Below the pieces are notes generated by a model, which did not search any database, was not told where the DNA came from, and was given only the letters and a program-made list of their open reading frames with translations. DNA of 64,000 nt, taken from assembly GCF_019977295.1 (NCBI RefSeq), contig NZ_AP024651.1, positions 3,658,001 through 3,722,000 of the forward strand, in the 5' to 3' direction. A program made the position numbers and the translations under genes. This DNA comes from Arthrobacter sp. StoSoilB20. GTDB taxonomy: Bacteria; Actinomycetota; Actinomycetes; Actinomycetales; Micrococcaceae. This document shows positions 44,491 to 53,841 of this stretch, piece after piece (positions within the stretch are counted from its first letter, which is position 1; every line of letters begins with the position of its first letter).

Positions 44491-44547
44491 ACGGACAGGG
44501 ATGGTAGCTGGGTGACGATGGCCTTATGGCGTGGTCCTCGTCAATAG

Positions 44548-45786
44548 TCAGCATGTTCCTGTCTGTATGGTGTTGTTCTGGTTGATGTTGCCGGTTCCGG
44601 GTGCGATGTAAATATTCCCGGCTGCACACGCCCTGTTGTTCGTGGCTACGACGTTCGTGATCGGGCCGTGGCCGTCAAAGTCGCCGATGTGGATAGCGTC
44701 GTAGCTGCCGTCGGGGAACGCGTGACCGGCTTTCAGGTCGTGGATGTAGTTACCAGTCAAGCTCACCCCGTTGACCGCGCCGGTACCTTCGTCGTAGTAC
44801 CCGGTGCGGATACCGTACGGCGCCCCATAGAACTCGTTGTCGGCGATTTTCACGTTGTAGATGGAGTGGTTGCCAACGGCAAGTTGCATACTGTTACCCC
44901 GGTGTCCGCCCCGGACTTTGTTCCCAATGTAATTAATGTCGTGGGTGGTTCCGTTGATGGTGTGGGCCACAAGGCCGTCGTCGCCGTCGGTTCCAACGCG
45001 CTGATCGATGGTGTTGCTGATGACGTCGCCGAACGATGAGTCCAGGACATGGATGCCGTCGAGCTGGTCGTACTTACCGCTCGTCGCGACGATGGTGGTG
45101 CTGTTCTTCACGCAGAACCTGGTGGTCGCCACCGCGACAATCGAGTAAGTGAAGGGGTTCCTGACGTGCACTCCGTCCACGAGGTTGTTGAAGCCGCCCC
45201 GGATATCAACGACATACTCGTCCAGGCGTTCGCCCATGTTGATGCTCACTGGGAGGGTATTTCCTGAATGGTCCGCTGTGAGGTTCGTGATCGTGGTGTT
45301 CGTCGCGCTGTTGGTGGTGACGATGGGATAGCCACCTGACGGTCCCTTTGTGGACAGGAAGTTGGGTCCCGCTTTGAGAACCGTGCCGGGACCTGCGCCC
45401 TGAAGTTTGACGTTGTTCGCCATCCGGAGTTTGCCGTTGATGATGTAGATTCCCGCTACGAGTTTCACTACCCCGCCGCCAGCTGCCCCTGCTGCGTTGA
45501 TGCGGCTCTGTATGGCGCTCGTATCGTCCCCGGTGTCGTTGACGGTGGTGGAGACGTTGTAGGCCGTGGTTGCGCTGCTGCCCGTCGCGCCGCTCTTCGT
45601 GCATACCGCCGCCTCATTGGTGGCTGTGGCCGCAGCTGATGCCGTCGCCGTGGCGGGTGTCGCAGGAACCCCGGTCAGTGCGAGTGACACGGCTGCGGCA
45701 GCAACTGCAAAAACGGACCGCCGCCGTCGTGGTTTCGCCCAGGTGCGGCGTATGGACGGTCCCAAACCAATGTCAACAGTTTCCAC
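44548..45786 (-). CDS. secreted right-handed beta-helix protein, copy 1
   Basis: 412 residues from a GTG at 45786, with AGGGGAT upstream. A basic N-region RRTWAKPRRRRSV precedes a hydrophobic stretch and a signal-type PATPATA. The mature region has parallel beta-helix repeats: SAIQSRINAAGAAGGGVVKLVAGIYIINGK, LKAGPNFLSTKGPSGGYPIVTTNSATNTTITNL, NNLVDGVHVRNPFTYSIVAV. This is the pectate-lyase-3 / right-handed beta-helix layout. It ends NTIQTGTC. Nearly identical in sequence to the next gene upstream (45984). Catalytic residues not identified. A glycan-binding or glycan-cleaving role in the adjoining cluster is possible. Confidence 0.8.
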   Translation of the reverse strand: METVDIGLGPSIRRTWAKPRRRRSVFAVAAAAVSLALTGVPATPATATASAAATATNEAAVCTKSGATGSSATTAYNVSTTVNDTGDDTSAIQSRINAAGAAGGGVVKLVAGIYIINGKLRMANNVKLQGAGPGTVLKAGPNFLSTKGPSGGYPIVTTNSATNTTITNLTADHSGNTLPVSINMGERLDEYVVDIRGGFNNLVDGVHVRNPFTYSIVAVATTRFCVKNSTTIVATSGKYDQLDGIHVLDSSFGDVISNTIDQRVGTDGDDGLVAHTINGTTHDINYIGNKVRGGHRGNSMQLAVGNHSIYNVKIADNEFYGAPYGIRTGYYDEGTGAVNGVSLTGNYIHDLKAGHAFPDGSYDAIHIGDFDGHGPITNVVATNNRACAAGNIYIAPGTGNINQNNTIQTGTC

Positions 45787-45983
45787 TGCAATCCCCTATG
45801 TGCCAGGTCGCTCGGTCCGCGCCGTTGGCAGGAGTCTATGTTTGACACGCATTCTGGGGAAAACCTGCTGCATTGACCTGTGGATAAGTTCCGCCCGTCG
45901 GTGCCGGGCCAACAACCGGCGTACTGACCATCAACGCAGGCATTCCAAGCCTTCATTCCTGCGGCGGTAGGTTCTTGCCATAC

Positions 45984-47252
45984 TCAGCATGTTCCTGTCT
46001 GAACGGTGTTGTTCTGGGTCATGTTGCCGGGGCCGGGTGCGACGTGGACATTCCCTGCTGCACACGCCCTGTTGTTGGTGGCAACCACGTTCGTGATCGG
46101 GCCCTGGCCGTCAAAGTCGCCGATGTGGATGGCGTCGTAGCTGCCGTCGAAGAATATGTGACCGACTTCGAGGTCGTGGATGTAGTTACCGCTCAGGGTC
46201 ACGCCGTTGACCGCGCCGGTCCCGTCGTCGTAGTACCCGGTGCGGATACCGTACGGCGCCCCATAGAACTCGTTGTCGGCGATTTTCAGGTTGTAGATGG
46301 AGTGGTTACCGACGGCAAGTTGCATACTGCTGCCCCGGTGTCCGCCCCGGACTTTGTTCCCGATGTAGTTGATGTCGTGGGTTGTTCCGTTGATGGTGTG
46401 GGCCACAAGGCCGTCGTCGCCGTCGGTTCCAATGCGCTGGTCAATGGTATTGCCGATGACGTCGCCGAACGATGAGTCCAGGACATGGATGCCATCGAGC
46501 TGGTTGTACTTGCCGCTTGTCGCGACGATGGTGGAGCTGTTCTTCACGCAGAACCTGGTGGTACCGACGGCGACGATGGAGTAAGTGAAGGGGTTTCGGA
46601 CGTGCACTCCGTCCACGAGGTTGTTGGAGCCGCCCCGGATATCAACAACATACTCGTCCAGGCGCCCCCTCAGGTTGACGCTGGCCGGGAGGGTATTTCC
46701 TGAATGGTCCGCCGTGAGATCAGTGATCGTGGTGTTCGTCGCGCTGTTGGTCGTCACGATGGGGTAGCCACCCGACGGGCCCTTTGTGGACAGGAACCTG
46801 GGGCCGGCCTTGAGAACAGTGCCGGGACCTGCGCCCTGCAGTTTGACGTTGTTCGCCATCCGGAGTTTGCCGTTGATGATGTAGGTTCCGGCTACGAGTT
46901 TGACGACACCGCCCCCGGCTGCCCCTGCGGCGTTGATGCGGTTCTGTATGGCGCTTGTGTCGTCCGTTGCATCGTTTACGGTGGTGGAGACGTTGTAGGC
47001 CGTGGTCGCACTGCTGCCCGTCGCACCGCTCTTCGTGCATGCTGCCGCCGCATTCGTGGCCGTGGATGTTGCTGATGCAGAAGGTGCCTGGCCGGGGGTT
47101 GCCGGCGGCATGTTCTCAGCCGGAGCAGTAGAGAACCCGCCCAAGGTCAGCAACGCGGCGGCGGCAGCAACCACCAAAGCTGACCACCGCCGTCGTAGCT
47201 TCGCCCAAGCGCGGCGTAGCGACTGTCCCGAGTCGTTCTCGGCTATTCCCAC
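45984..47252 (-). CDS. secreted right-handed beta-helix protein, copy 2
   Basis: 422 residues from the GTG at 47252, set by alignment with copy 1: both share a GGGGATxGCA-GTG start region. N-region RRAWAKLRRRWSALVVAAAAALLTLGG, then a Pro/Ala/Ser-rich linker (PPATPGQAPSASATS) longer than in copy 1. The beta-helix core is almost the same as in copy 1 from TAYNVSTTVND to QTGTC. Differences cluster near the N-terminus and a few loops, so the pair arose by recent duplication. Cys residues near both ends (AACTKSG, RACAAGN, GTC) may form disulfides outside the cell. Confidence 0.8.
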   Translation of the reverse strand: MGIAENDSGQSLRRAWAKLRRRWSALVVAAAAALLTLGGFSTAPAENMPPATPGQAPSASATSTATNAAAACTKSGATGSSATTAYNVSTTVNDATDDTSAIQNRINAAGAAGGGVVKLVAGTYIINGKLRMANNVKLQGAGPGTVLKAGPRFLSTKGPSGGYPIVTTNSATNTTITDLTADHSGNTLPASVNLRGRLDEYVVDIRGGSNNLVDGVHVRNPFTYSIVAVGTTRFCVKNSSTIVATSGKYNQLDGIHVLDSSFGDVIGNTIDQRIGTDGDDGLVAHTINGTTHDINYIGNKVRGGHRGSSMQLAVGNHSIYNLKIADNEFYGAPYGIRTGYYDDGTGAVNGVTLSGNYIHDLEVGHIFFDGSYDAIHIGDFDGQGPITNVVATNNRACAAGNVHVAPGPGNMTQNNTVQTGTC

Positions 47253-47367
47253 TGCGATCCCCCAGGTGCCAGGACGCACCGTCGGCGTCGTCGGCTGGAG
47301 TCTACATTTGGGCGCACGTACCGGAAAAACGCTGGGCGTTGACTTGTGGATAGGGTCCGCGGAGTCG

Positions 47368-48177
47368 TCATGCGGCATTCTGGGTGGGCCCCGGCACAAA
47401 GTAGGTTTCCGGTTTCCGTGGAATCTCCCCGCCAGGGAAAAGGGCGTCGGACTGTGTAGCGTACTCTCTGATCCGCCCACGTTTGGCGTCCAGTCCCGTA
47501 TCCCAGGTCCACGGAACAAACCCCATTTTCGACAAATGCGGCTGGTCCGGAGCTGTCGTCAGGTCATAGGGAAAGTCTGAGTACATCACCACGTTGTCCG
47601 GATGCCCCTTACCTACCTCGCGGGTGATCAGATGGTCCACGTGCCTTCCTACTCCTGCGGGGCAGAAGAGCAGCTCGGCTTGCGTTTGCGCCATGAGCCC
47701 GGCAACATCGCCCCGGAGTTGGCGGATGAGCGCCTGATCGCCCCTGGCGATCCTGCCCAAGGCGATGTCGAACCGGTAGGTGGCGTAGCGGTGGTTGAGC
47801 TCCGGCAGAAGCCTGTCCCAAGCACTGCTCCCCAGCATCGGTGGCTTGCGGCGGCGTCGAAACAGCGCATCCACTTCGCCAAGATGAATGGATTGAACTC
47901 CCATGCCAGCCAGTACGGCGCGGTCTTCCGACTGCCTGGCTTGGTAGAGCTCCGCAGCGTCGGGCACGGCACATTGGCGCAGAAAGGACCGGGTGGCCCG
48001 CGTGTGCGGTGCCGGCCCTGACTCTGTGAAAAGAGTAGCGACGATGATCTCGCGTCCCTGTGCTTCGGCTTCCATGAGAGCGCCGCAGGACAGCACTGCG
48101 TCGTCCAAGTGGGGTGAGAGGAACAGCCAAGGCGCATCCCCTGCCATGGAACGTTCAACTCTGGATTGCACGTGCAT
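47368..48177 (-). CDS. PIG-L family deacetylase
   Basis: 269 residues. Metal site and catalytic Asp: FLSPHLDDAVLSCG (HxDD) and GVGRHVDHLITR (HxxH-type second site). PIG-L enzymes remove N-acetyl groups from sugar precursors such as GlcNAc. In this minus-strand cluster of glycosyltransferases it probably deacetylates a lipid-linked or free sugar. Its start ATG directly follows the stop of the GT4 gene (TGA-ATG), so they are translationally coupled. Confidence 0.88.
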   Translation of the reverse strand: MHVQSRVERSMAGDAPWLFLSPHLDDAVLSCGALMEAEAQGREIIVATLFTESGPAPHTRATRSFLRQCAVPDAAELYQARQSEDRAVLAGMGVQSIHLGEVDALFRRRRKPPMLGSSAWDRLLPELNHRYATYRFDIALGRIARGDQALIRQLRGDVAGLMAQTQAELLFCPAGVGRHVDHLITREVGKGHPDNVVMYSDFPYDLTTAPDQPHLSKMGFVPWTWDTGLDAKRGRIREYATQSDALFPGGEIPRKPETYFVPGPTQNAA

Positions 48178-49323
48178 TCAAGCCCTTTCAGGGTGACGGG
48201 CTTTCGACCGCCGGGTTGGAGGTTTCTTTAATTCCTTGACTGCCGTTTTATAAGCGTGTGCCTGCATGTCAGCGAGCGCATCCCAGTTGTAACCGGCGGC
48301 GAACGTCCGTCCTTGCGCAGCAACGTCCGCCAGATCTGCCTGCGGGTACCGGCGGGCGATCTCGTCTCCCAGCGCCTGGGCGTCGAAGGCCTCAACCACC
48401 CATCCTGTGCCCGGCAGAATGATCTCCCTCAGGCATGGGATATCGAAGGCAATAACCGGAGTGCCCGCTGCTAGGGCGTCAATGGCCACCAAGCCGAATG
48501 TCTCGTGCCGGGAAGGCACCACCAGAAGCCGGGCTTCGCTGAGCGCTTGGAACTTCCTGTCCCCGGACAGCCACCCGAGCATCTGCACGCGCCCGGAAAG
48601 GCCGGCGTCCCGGATGGCCTTGCGCAATCGATCCTCGTCCGGACCGGCGCCGGCGATCAGCAGGTTCCCGTCAACCCTGCCGCAGGCGTGCGCCCAGGCT
48701 TCCAAGAGCAGATCCAAGCCCTTGTGCCCGTACTCCAGACGCCCGATGAAGAGGACATCCTTCCCCACGAGGGGCTCGCTGTTCCAGACGGCGGGATCCA
48801 CACCGTTGCCGATCACGTCAACATGAAGGTCCGGGTTGAGCGCCTTCAAGCGGTCGCCGATTCCCTGCGAAACCGAGATGAGGCGTCGGTGCTTCCGGAC
48901 ACCCAGCCGCTCAATCCAATGCATTGGGAGTTTGTACTGCCGTGCCTTATCCCTGGCATGAAGCCACTGCACAACTCCGATCGTGGGTCGCTTGGTCCAC
49001 AGGGGGGCGGCCATGGTGGAAAAGGGAGCGAAGAAATCCTCCACCACCAACTCAACAGTTGACCGGCGCTTACGTACTTCCACAGGCAGCCAGGCAATGT
49101 ACGCCAGCAACCTGGTCAAACGGTTGCCGCCCTTTCCGAAGCCGATGGGTACATAGTGCACGCCGTCCTCCACCCGTTCCTGCCAACCGGGATACCGTGT
49201 GGTCAAAACCGTCACACTGAAGCCAAGGGCAGCCAACCGCCTGTTGATCTCATGGGTCCTTACTGAACCCCCGCCCGCCCCGGGCATGCGTGGATCTTCA
49301 AAGCCCAAATGGAGAACTTTCAT
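48178..49323 (-). CDS. GT4 family glycosyltransferase
   Basis: 381 residues from the ATG at 49323. GT-B features: MKVLHLGFEDPRMPGAGGGSVRTHEINRRLAALGFSVTVLTTRYPG in the N-domain, VDVIGNGVDPAVWN, DVLFIGRLEYGHKGLDLLLEAWAHACG, and the C-domain ARLLVVPSRHETFGLVAIDALAAGTPVIAFDIPCLREI (E-x7-E). It adds a hexose-type sugar to a growing glycan. Only 2 bp separate its start from the stop of the fusion gene at 49326. Confidence 0.9.
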   Translation of the reverse strand: MKVLHLGFEDPRMPGAGGGSVRTHEINRRLAALGFSVTVLTTRYPGWQERVEDGVHYVPIGFGKGGNRLTRLLAYIAWLPVEVRKRRSTVELVVEDFFAPFSTMAAPLWTKRPTIGVVQWLHARDKARQYKLPMHWIERLGVRKHRRLISVSQGIGDRLKALNPDLHVDVIGNGVDPAVWNSEPLVGKDVLFIGRLEYGHKGLDLLLEAWAHACGRVDGNLLIAGAGPDEDRLRKAIRDAGLSGRVQMLGWLSGDRKFQALSEARLLVVPSRHETFGLVAIDALAAGTPVIAFDIPCLREIILPGTGWVVEAFDAQALGDEIARRYPQADLADVAAQGRTFAAGYNWDALADMQAHAYKTAVKELKKPPTRRSKARHPERA

Positions 49324-49325
49324 TG

Positions 49326-52300
49326 TTACCGTTCCGTCCCGTAGTCCTTGTAGGGCACCCCAACGTTGGCCGTAGCCGCTGCCTCCAAAGCAACGGGATC
49401 CACGTACCAAATGGTGGTCTCGCCGTTGGTGGGACCAAGTGTGGTGACCATGGGAGTTGCATGGTCCTTCAACCAGGCCAGCATGGTGGGGTTGGCGTAA
49501 CCATAGCCCTGGCTGGTGGGCTTGGATTGGGTGAGGATGTAGCTCACCCCTTGCTCTTTCATCAGCGGCGCCGATGGCCAAATGCCGAACCGGGGATCAT
49601 GCATGTACGCGAAGTGCCCGGTGCTGTTGGTGACACTGATCCGTGCATCGGCAGGCAGGTTGGCCCGCACCCAGTCGTTGGCCCTGACAAAGCCGTTGTC
49701 CACTGTCAGCGCGGTCCGGAGTCCCAAAACTACGGTCAACACCACATAGATCACGCTGACGATGGCAAGTGCATTGCGGCCCTTGGGGTACCTCTCCCGG
49801 AGTTCCACCACCGCCAGGACCGAACAAATTACTCCGAACACCATGACGCCGTACCCGTACTGTTCCTCAAACGTCCCGAAGACGGCGCTGTAAGCACCGG
49901 CGGCGCCCAGTGCCAGGCCTCCCAGCCCAATGAGTCGCCGCCCGGCATGATGGCTGAAACACAGCAGCAAGCCCACCACTGGGCACAAGCCCAGCAGGAT
50001 GTAACTGGTAGCGAAGTGTCCGCTCTGCTCAATGAGCCGCGAGACCAGGCTCGGTGAGCCCTCGGAGGTGAAGCCTGTGCTCTTCTCTACACCTGACATG
50101 CGCAGCAGCCCGTTGCTCTTGGCCCACACCCAACTGGGAAAGTGACCGTGGCCGGCCACGACAATCAGGTAGATCACATAGGGCACGAAGCCCAAGCCGG
50201 CAACAACGAGTCCCTTTCGCCACTGGAGTGTTTTCTTCCACACGATGGCCGCAAGTACGGGGGCTACGGTGCTGATGAAGAAGAAGTCCTTGCACAGGAT
50301 GGAGTAGCCAAGAAGTAGTCCGGCCGTTGCCAGCCGCAGAAACGAACGCATTTTGCTCTTTGGCTGCCGATGGTCCACCAGAAGCAGCAATCCTGCCAGC
50401 CCCGGCACCATGGCCGAGGTCTCCAGGAACGCATGGCTGTTGTTCCTCAGGATGAATGGTTCGAAGGCTAAGAGCACGGCAGCGAGCCACGCGGCGGTGG
50501 GAGTGGACAGCTTGCGCACCAGCAGGAAACCAAGGCCAACGGTCAGGGCACCCATCATGCCGTTGAGCCAGCGCAGTTGGAGCGTCACCTCGATGATCTC
50601 GCCGGTAATTCCGAAAACCTTGATGACCCCGGCCTCCAGCAGGAAGTACCCCGGTGGGTGGAGGAAGAACGGCCCATCAGGCAAGGTTGGGAATTCTCCG
50701 GCGCTGACGGATTCACCGAGCCGGACATACAGCATCTCGTCCACCCACAGTTCGAAGCCCCGCTCAAGGCCAAGCGCGCGGACACCGAAGGCGGCGGCAA
50801 CAACCACAATGAATGCGGTCAGGTTGCCCGAAAGCGCCCGTGCGACCCAACTGGCCCAGAGGCTCGTTGAAGGTGCTTGAGGCTTGACCCGGCGGCCGAT
50901 GGTTTGGCCGGATGTGCCGGCCCGGCGTCGTCGTGAAATTTTGAAGTCGTTTCTGTGCGGCAGCAGCCCCCGTTGATGGGCGAGAACCATGAGGCCGCTG
51001 ACAGTGGCCAGGGCCAGCCACACCAAGGGCTGGATCTGGGCGGTCACAGCGAGCGCCACTATCAAGGCGCCGGCCAGAAGCAGGAACGGGCCGGCGCCCC
51101 GGCCGGGGTGAGCCGCAATGAGGACCGGGCGTGCCAGGAGAGCCAGCACACCACCGGCCATGACGGCTCCCACTGCGGAGCCCACAGCCATGCCGGTGAC
51201 TGCATTGACTTGCCAGCCAACCCACAGGCCACCCACCACCAACACACACGCGCAGGCCAAGCCAATCTGGCATCGGCGATAGGCCCGCAAAGCAAGCAGG
51301 ACCGTGGACAGAACCATGAGGACCGCGTACCCCAGGCCGGAAGCAGCCAACCAGGGCAGGAGCCCCAAGGAGCCGTGGTACTTCTGGGGAACAATGAATC
51401 CGGCCATCAACGGCGGGGCTGTAGCGATGATGGCGAAGGCCACCACGGCAAGTTGCCCGAATGAGGCAAAGGCTGCACCCAGGACCTCACCTGCTTTGGC
51501 GCCGGGCGTGCGCAGCAACGGGAAGGCCACCAATGCGGTTCCGGCTGCCACATAGACCGGCCCTTTGGCGATGGTCGCAAGCGCCTGGAAGCCCGCGGCA
51601 TCGGCCGAGCCGCCGGCCAGGAAGCCGACCACCACGACGTCGACGCCCACCAACACAGAGACGACGCCGAGAACGGAGGCGATGTCACTGGTTTCGGCCC
51701 ATCTCCACTTCTCCAGCAGAACCCGCGGACGCCACCGCAGGTCCCGGTAGAAGGACCACGGCACCACCAGGGGCGCAAGGCATCCCACGACGAAGCCCAA
51801 GACCGCTCCCCCCGCGCCCCAGGCCATGGCGATCACCACGACGCTGAAGATGAGTCTGAGGAGAACCTCACCAACGGTGGAGATTGCGTACCAACTGAAA
51901 CGGAGTTCACCCTGCAACCACCCCGCGGGTGCATTCGCCATGAAGATGACAAAGGCTGCAAGCGCCACCACTGCGGCCAGGCCGGGGTCCGCGAGCGCGA
52001 GCGTCACGCTGCCTGAGATCGCTGCCGCGGCAAGTCCCGCCAGGCAGGAAACGAAGACCGAGAACGCAACGCCATTACGGCGTTCCTCGGAGCCTGCCGG
52101 GTGAACGGCAACAACGTGGGACAAAGGAAGCGGGACCAAGGCATTGGCCACGATTCCCACAACCCCCAGGATCATGGCCGCTGCGGCGAACATGGTGTAG
52201 TCCGCGGTGTCCAGCTTGGTGGCCATGAGCAGGGTGCAGGCGTAACTCATGACGCCCACAACCCCTGCAGACACGGCAAGGAAGCCGCTGTTCGCGGCAA

Positions 52301-52385
52301 TTCCCGGGTCTTTGTCCGACGCCCTGCGGTTTGCCCTGGGCCTTTCCTGTACATCAAGAGTCATTGTTTTCTGGGATGGATCCAT
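49326..52385 (-). CDS. flippase-glycosyltransferase (GT39/ArnT-like) fusion protein
   Basis: 1019 residues from the ATG at 52385; alternative starts are a TTG at 52412 and an ATG at 52364. Residues about 30-490 are a polysaccharide flippase (12-14 helices; ADYTMFAAAAMILGVVGIVANALVPLPLSHVVA, ANAPAGWLQGELRFSWYAIST). A basic linker (HRNDFKISRRRRAGTSGQTIGRR) follows. Residues about 545-940 are a membrane glycosyltransferase of the ArnT/PMT type: ERGFELWVDEMLYVRLGESVSAGEFPTLPDGPFFLHPPGYFLLEAGVIKVFG, with WVDE and HPPGYF matching the conserved W-x-D-E and H-P-P motifs. It ends with a soluble-looking domain. One chain could flip and modify a lipid-linked sugar. Confidence 0.78.
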   Translation of the reverse strand: MDPSQKTMTLDVQERPRANRRASDKDPGIAANSGFLAVSAGVVGVMSYACTLLMATKLDTADYTMFAAAAMILGVVGIVANALVPLPLSHVVAVHPAGSEERRNGVAFSVFVSCLAGLAAAAISGSVTLALADPGLAAVVALAAFVIFMANAPAGWLQGELRFSWYAISTVGEVLLRLIFSVVVIAMAWGAGGAVLGFVVGCLAPLVVPWSFYRDLRWRPRVLLEKWRWAETSDIASVLGVVSVLVGVDVVVVGFLAGGSADAAGFQALATIAKGPVYVAAGTALVAFPLLRTPGAKAGEVLGAAFASFGQLAVVAFAIIATAPPLMAGFIVPQKYHGSLGLLPWLAASGLGYAVLMVLSTVLLALRAYRRCQIGLACACVLVVGGLWVGWQVNAVTGMAVGSAVGAVMAGGVLALLARPVLIAAHPGRGAGPFLLLAGALIVALAVTAQIQPLVWLALATVSGLMVLAHQRGLLPHRNDFKISRRRRAGTSGQTIGRRVKPQAPSTSLWASWVARALSGNLTAFIVVVAAAFGVRALGLERGFELWVDEMLYVRLGESVSAGEFPTLPDGPFFLHPPGYFLLEAGVIKVFGITGEIIEVTLQLRWLNGMMGALTVGLGFLLVRKLSTPTAAWLAAVLLAFEPFILRNNSHAFLETSAMVPGLAGLLLLVDHRQPKSKMRSFLRLATAGLLLGYSILCKDFFFISTVAPVLAAIVWKKTLQWRKGLVVAGLGFVPYVIYLIVVAGHGHFPSWVWAKSNGLLRMSGVEKSTGFTSEGSPSLVSRLIEQSGHFATSYILLGLCPVVGLLLCFSHHAGRRLIGLGGLALGAAGAYSAVFGTFEEQYGYGVMVFGVICSVLAVVELRERYPKGRNALAIVSVIYVVLTVVLGLRTALTVDNGFVRANDWVRANLPADARISVTNSTGHFAYMHDPRFGIWPSAPLMKEQGVSYILTQSKPTSQGYGYANPTMLAWLKDHATPMVTTLGPTNGETTIWYVDPVALEAAATANVGVPYKDYGTER

Positions 52386-52398
52386 GGATGTACGCCCG

Positions 52399-53841
52399 TT
52401 ACTGGCCGTCAAAGGCGTCGGCGGGAGTGAAGGCGCTCCCGGGACCGGCCAGCAAAGCAGTGCGTCCGGCGGAACGGGCTTCTGCAGACGTCACGCCAAT
52501 TCTTTGCATGGCCGCGAAGGCCTCGAACTCGTCCCGTCCCTTCATCAGGACAGCGAGGTGTCCGTCCTCGGTGACAGCAACTTCGTCCGTCCTGTGGAGG
52601 ATGGACTGAAGATCGACACCCTCGGGTTGCTCGAAGCGCACCAGGGTGGACAGGTCCGAGTGGCATGAACGAGGGTCCCCGCCATCACGCCGGATCTTTT
52701 CCTCTTCCAACAGGGCTCCAGTGAGCAGTCTGGTGCTACGGTCCCAGGTGAAACAGCGCGCCCATTCCCGGCAATCCACCGAAACGTCCAGCGCCGCGTC
52801 GGGCTCACTCATGGCCACCAGCGCCTCAACCAGCGCCACTCCGAATTCCTTGGGGGTGTCCACCAGCCAGCCGGTCCTGCCGTCCACTACCGAATCCCGT
52901 ATCCCGGGAACCCGCAGGGCAAGGCAGGGAACTCCCCACGCAGCGGCCTCGATCACCGAGCAGCCCCAGCCTTCCGAGGCCGAGGTGGAGGCCGTCAGCC
53001 AGGCCCGGCTCAACAATCTGTCCCGGACGTCATTGGGCTGGTAGCCGTGGAAGGTTACTGCGTGGTCCAGGCCAAGGTCCATCACCAACTGCTGCAGCCT
53101 GGCACGCTCGGGACCGTCCCCCACAATGTCCATCCTCAGGTTCTGAATGCTGCGCGCCGCCACAGCGAACTGGCCCACCAGCAGGTCCAGCCTTTTGTGC
53201 GGCACCAAGCGGCTGACGACGGCGACGGTCGGTTCCGGCGCTCGATCGGCAACGGCATCCGGAATGTCGATGGTGCCGTTGGGCACCACATGGACAGGAC
53301 CTGAAAACCCGAGCTTCCGCAGTTCCAGACGGGTGGAGGGCGAGACCGCAACGATGGACCGCTGCCCGTACACTGCTTTGGCTCCCGGGCTTTCCAGGAA
53401 CCGGCCAACGGCAGCCAGGGGCGGTGAGAACCTGGTGCGGAATTGCTCCTGGTGGACATGGTGTATCACCTGGATGATCGGCAGTTCCCGGGGAAGGAAC
53501 AACGGCGAAAAGAACGGTATCCCGTTCTGGCAATCCACCACGGCATCAAATTGGCCGCCGCTCCGCAGAAGGCGGAGCGCGGCGTGTCCATAGATGGACA
53601 GGGCTCCGCCTCCCCGCAGGATACGGATGCCATCGATGACGTCCTCCGGCGCCTGGCCGTCGTCGCGACCTGTAAACCAGGTGACCTGGACGCCGTTCTG
53701 CACCCACCTCCTGGAAATCTCATGGATGTACTGCTCAGCGCCCCCGGCCTGCGAGTGCTGGACATCGCGCCAGTTGAGGACCAGCACGTGCTTTCCTGCG
53801 AGGAGGTCGGGAGAATTCAACGCGGTGAGGCCGGACGTCAT
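52399..53841 (-). CDS. GT4 family glycosyltransferase
   Basis: 480 residues from the ATG at 53841. N-domain: HVLVLNWRDVQHSQAGGAEQYIHEISRRWVQNGVQVTWFTGRD, then IIQVIHHVHQEQFRTRF. C-domain: VPNGTIDIPD, AVVSRLVPHKRLDLLVGQF, and LLSRAWLTASTSASEGWGCSVIEAAAWGVPCLALRVPGIRDSV (E-G-W-G-x-S-x-x-E, the GT4 binding loop). About 80 C-terminal residues (DLSTLVRFEQPEGVDLQSILHRTDEVAVTEDG) are extra. It overlaps the GT2 gene by 4 bp (ATGA). Confidence 0.9.
   Translation of the reverse strand: MTSGLTALNSPDLLAGKHVLVLNWRDVQHSQAGGAEQYIHEISRRWVQNGVQVTWFTGRDDGQAPEDVIDGIRILRGGGALSIYGHAALRLLRSGGQFDAVVDCQNGIPFFSPLFLPRELPIIQVIHHVHQEQFRTRFSPPLAAVGRFLESPGAKAVYGQRSIVAVSPSTRLELRKLGFSGPVHVVPNGTIDIPDAVADRAPEPTVAVVSRLVPHKRLDLLVGQFAVAARSIQNLRMDIVGDGPERARLQQLVMDLGLDHAVTFHGYQPNDVRDRLLSRAWLTASTSASEGWGCSVIEAAAWGVPCLALRVPGIRDSVVDGRTGWLVDTPKEFGVALVEALVAMSEPDAALDVSVDCREWARCFTWDRSTRLLTGALLEEEKIRRDGGDPRSCHSDLSTLVRFEQPEGVDLQSILHRTDEVAVTEDGHLAVLMKGRDEFEAFAAMQRIGVTSAEARSAGRTALLAGPGSAFTPADAFDGQ

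Noticed and set aside
45879..47353. Replication origin, from the DnaA-box-like nonamers
   Set aside because: Only two isolated nonamers, one imperfect, both within duplicated promoter blocks; no dnaA or dnaN gene and no AT-rich unwinding region.
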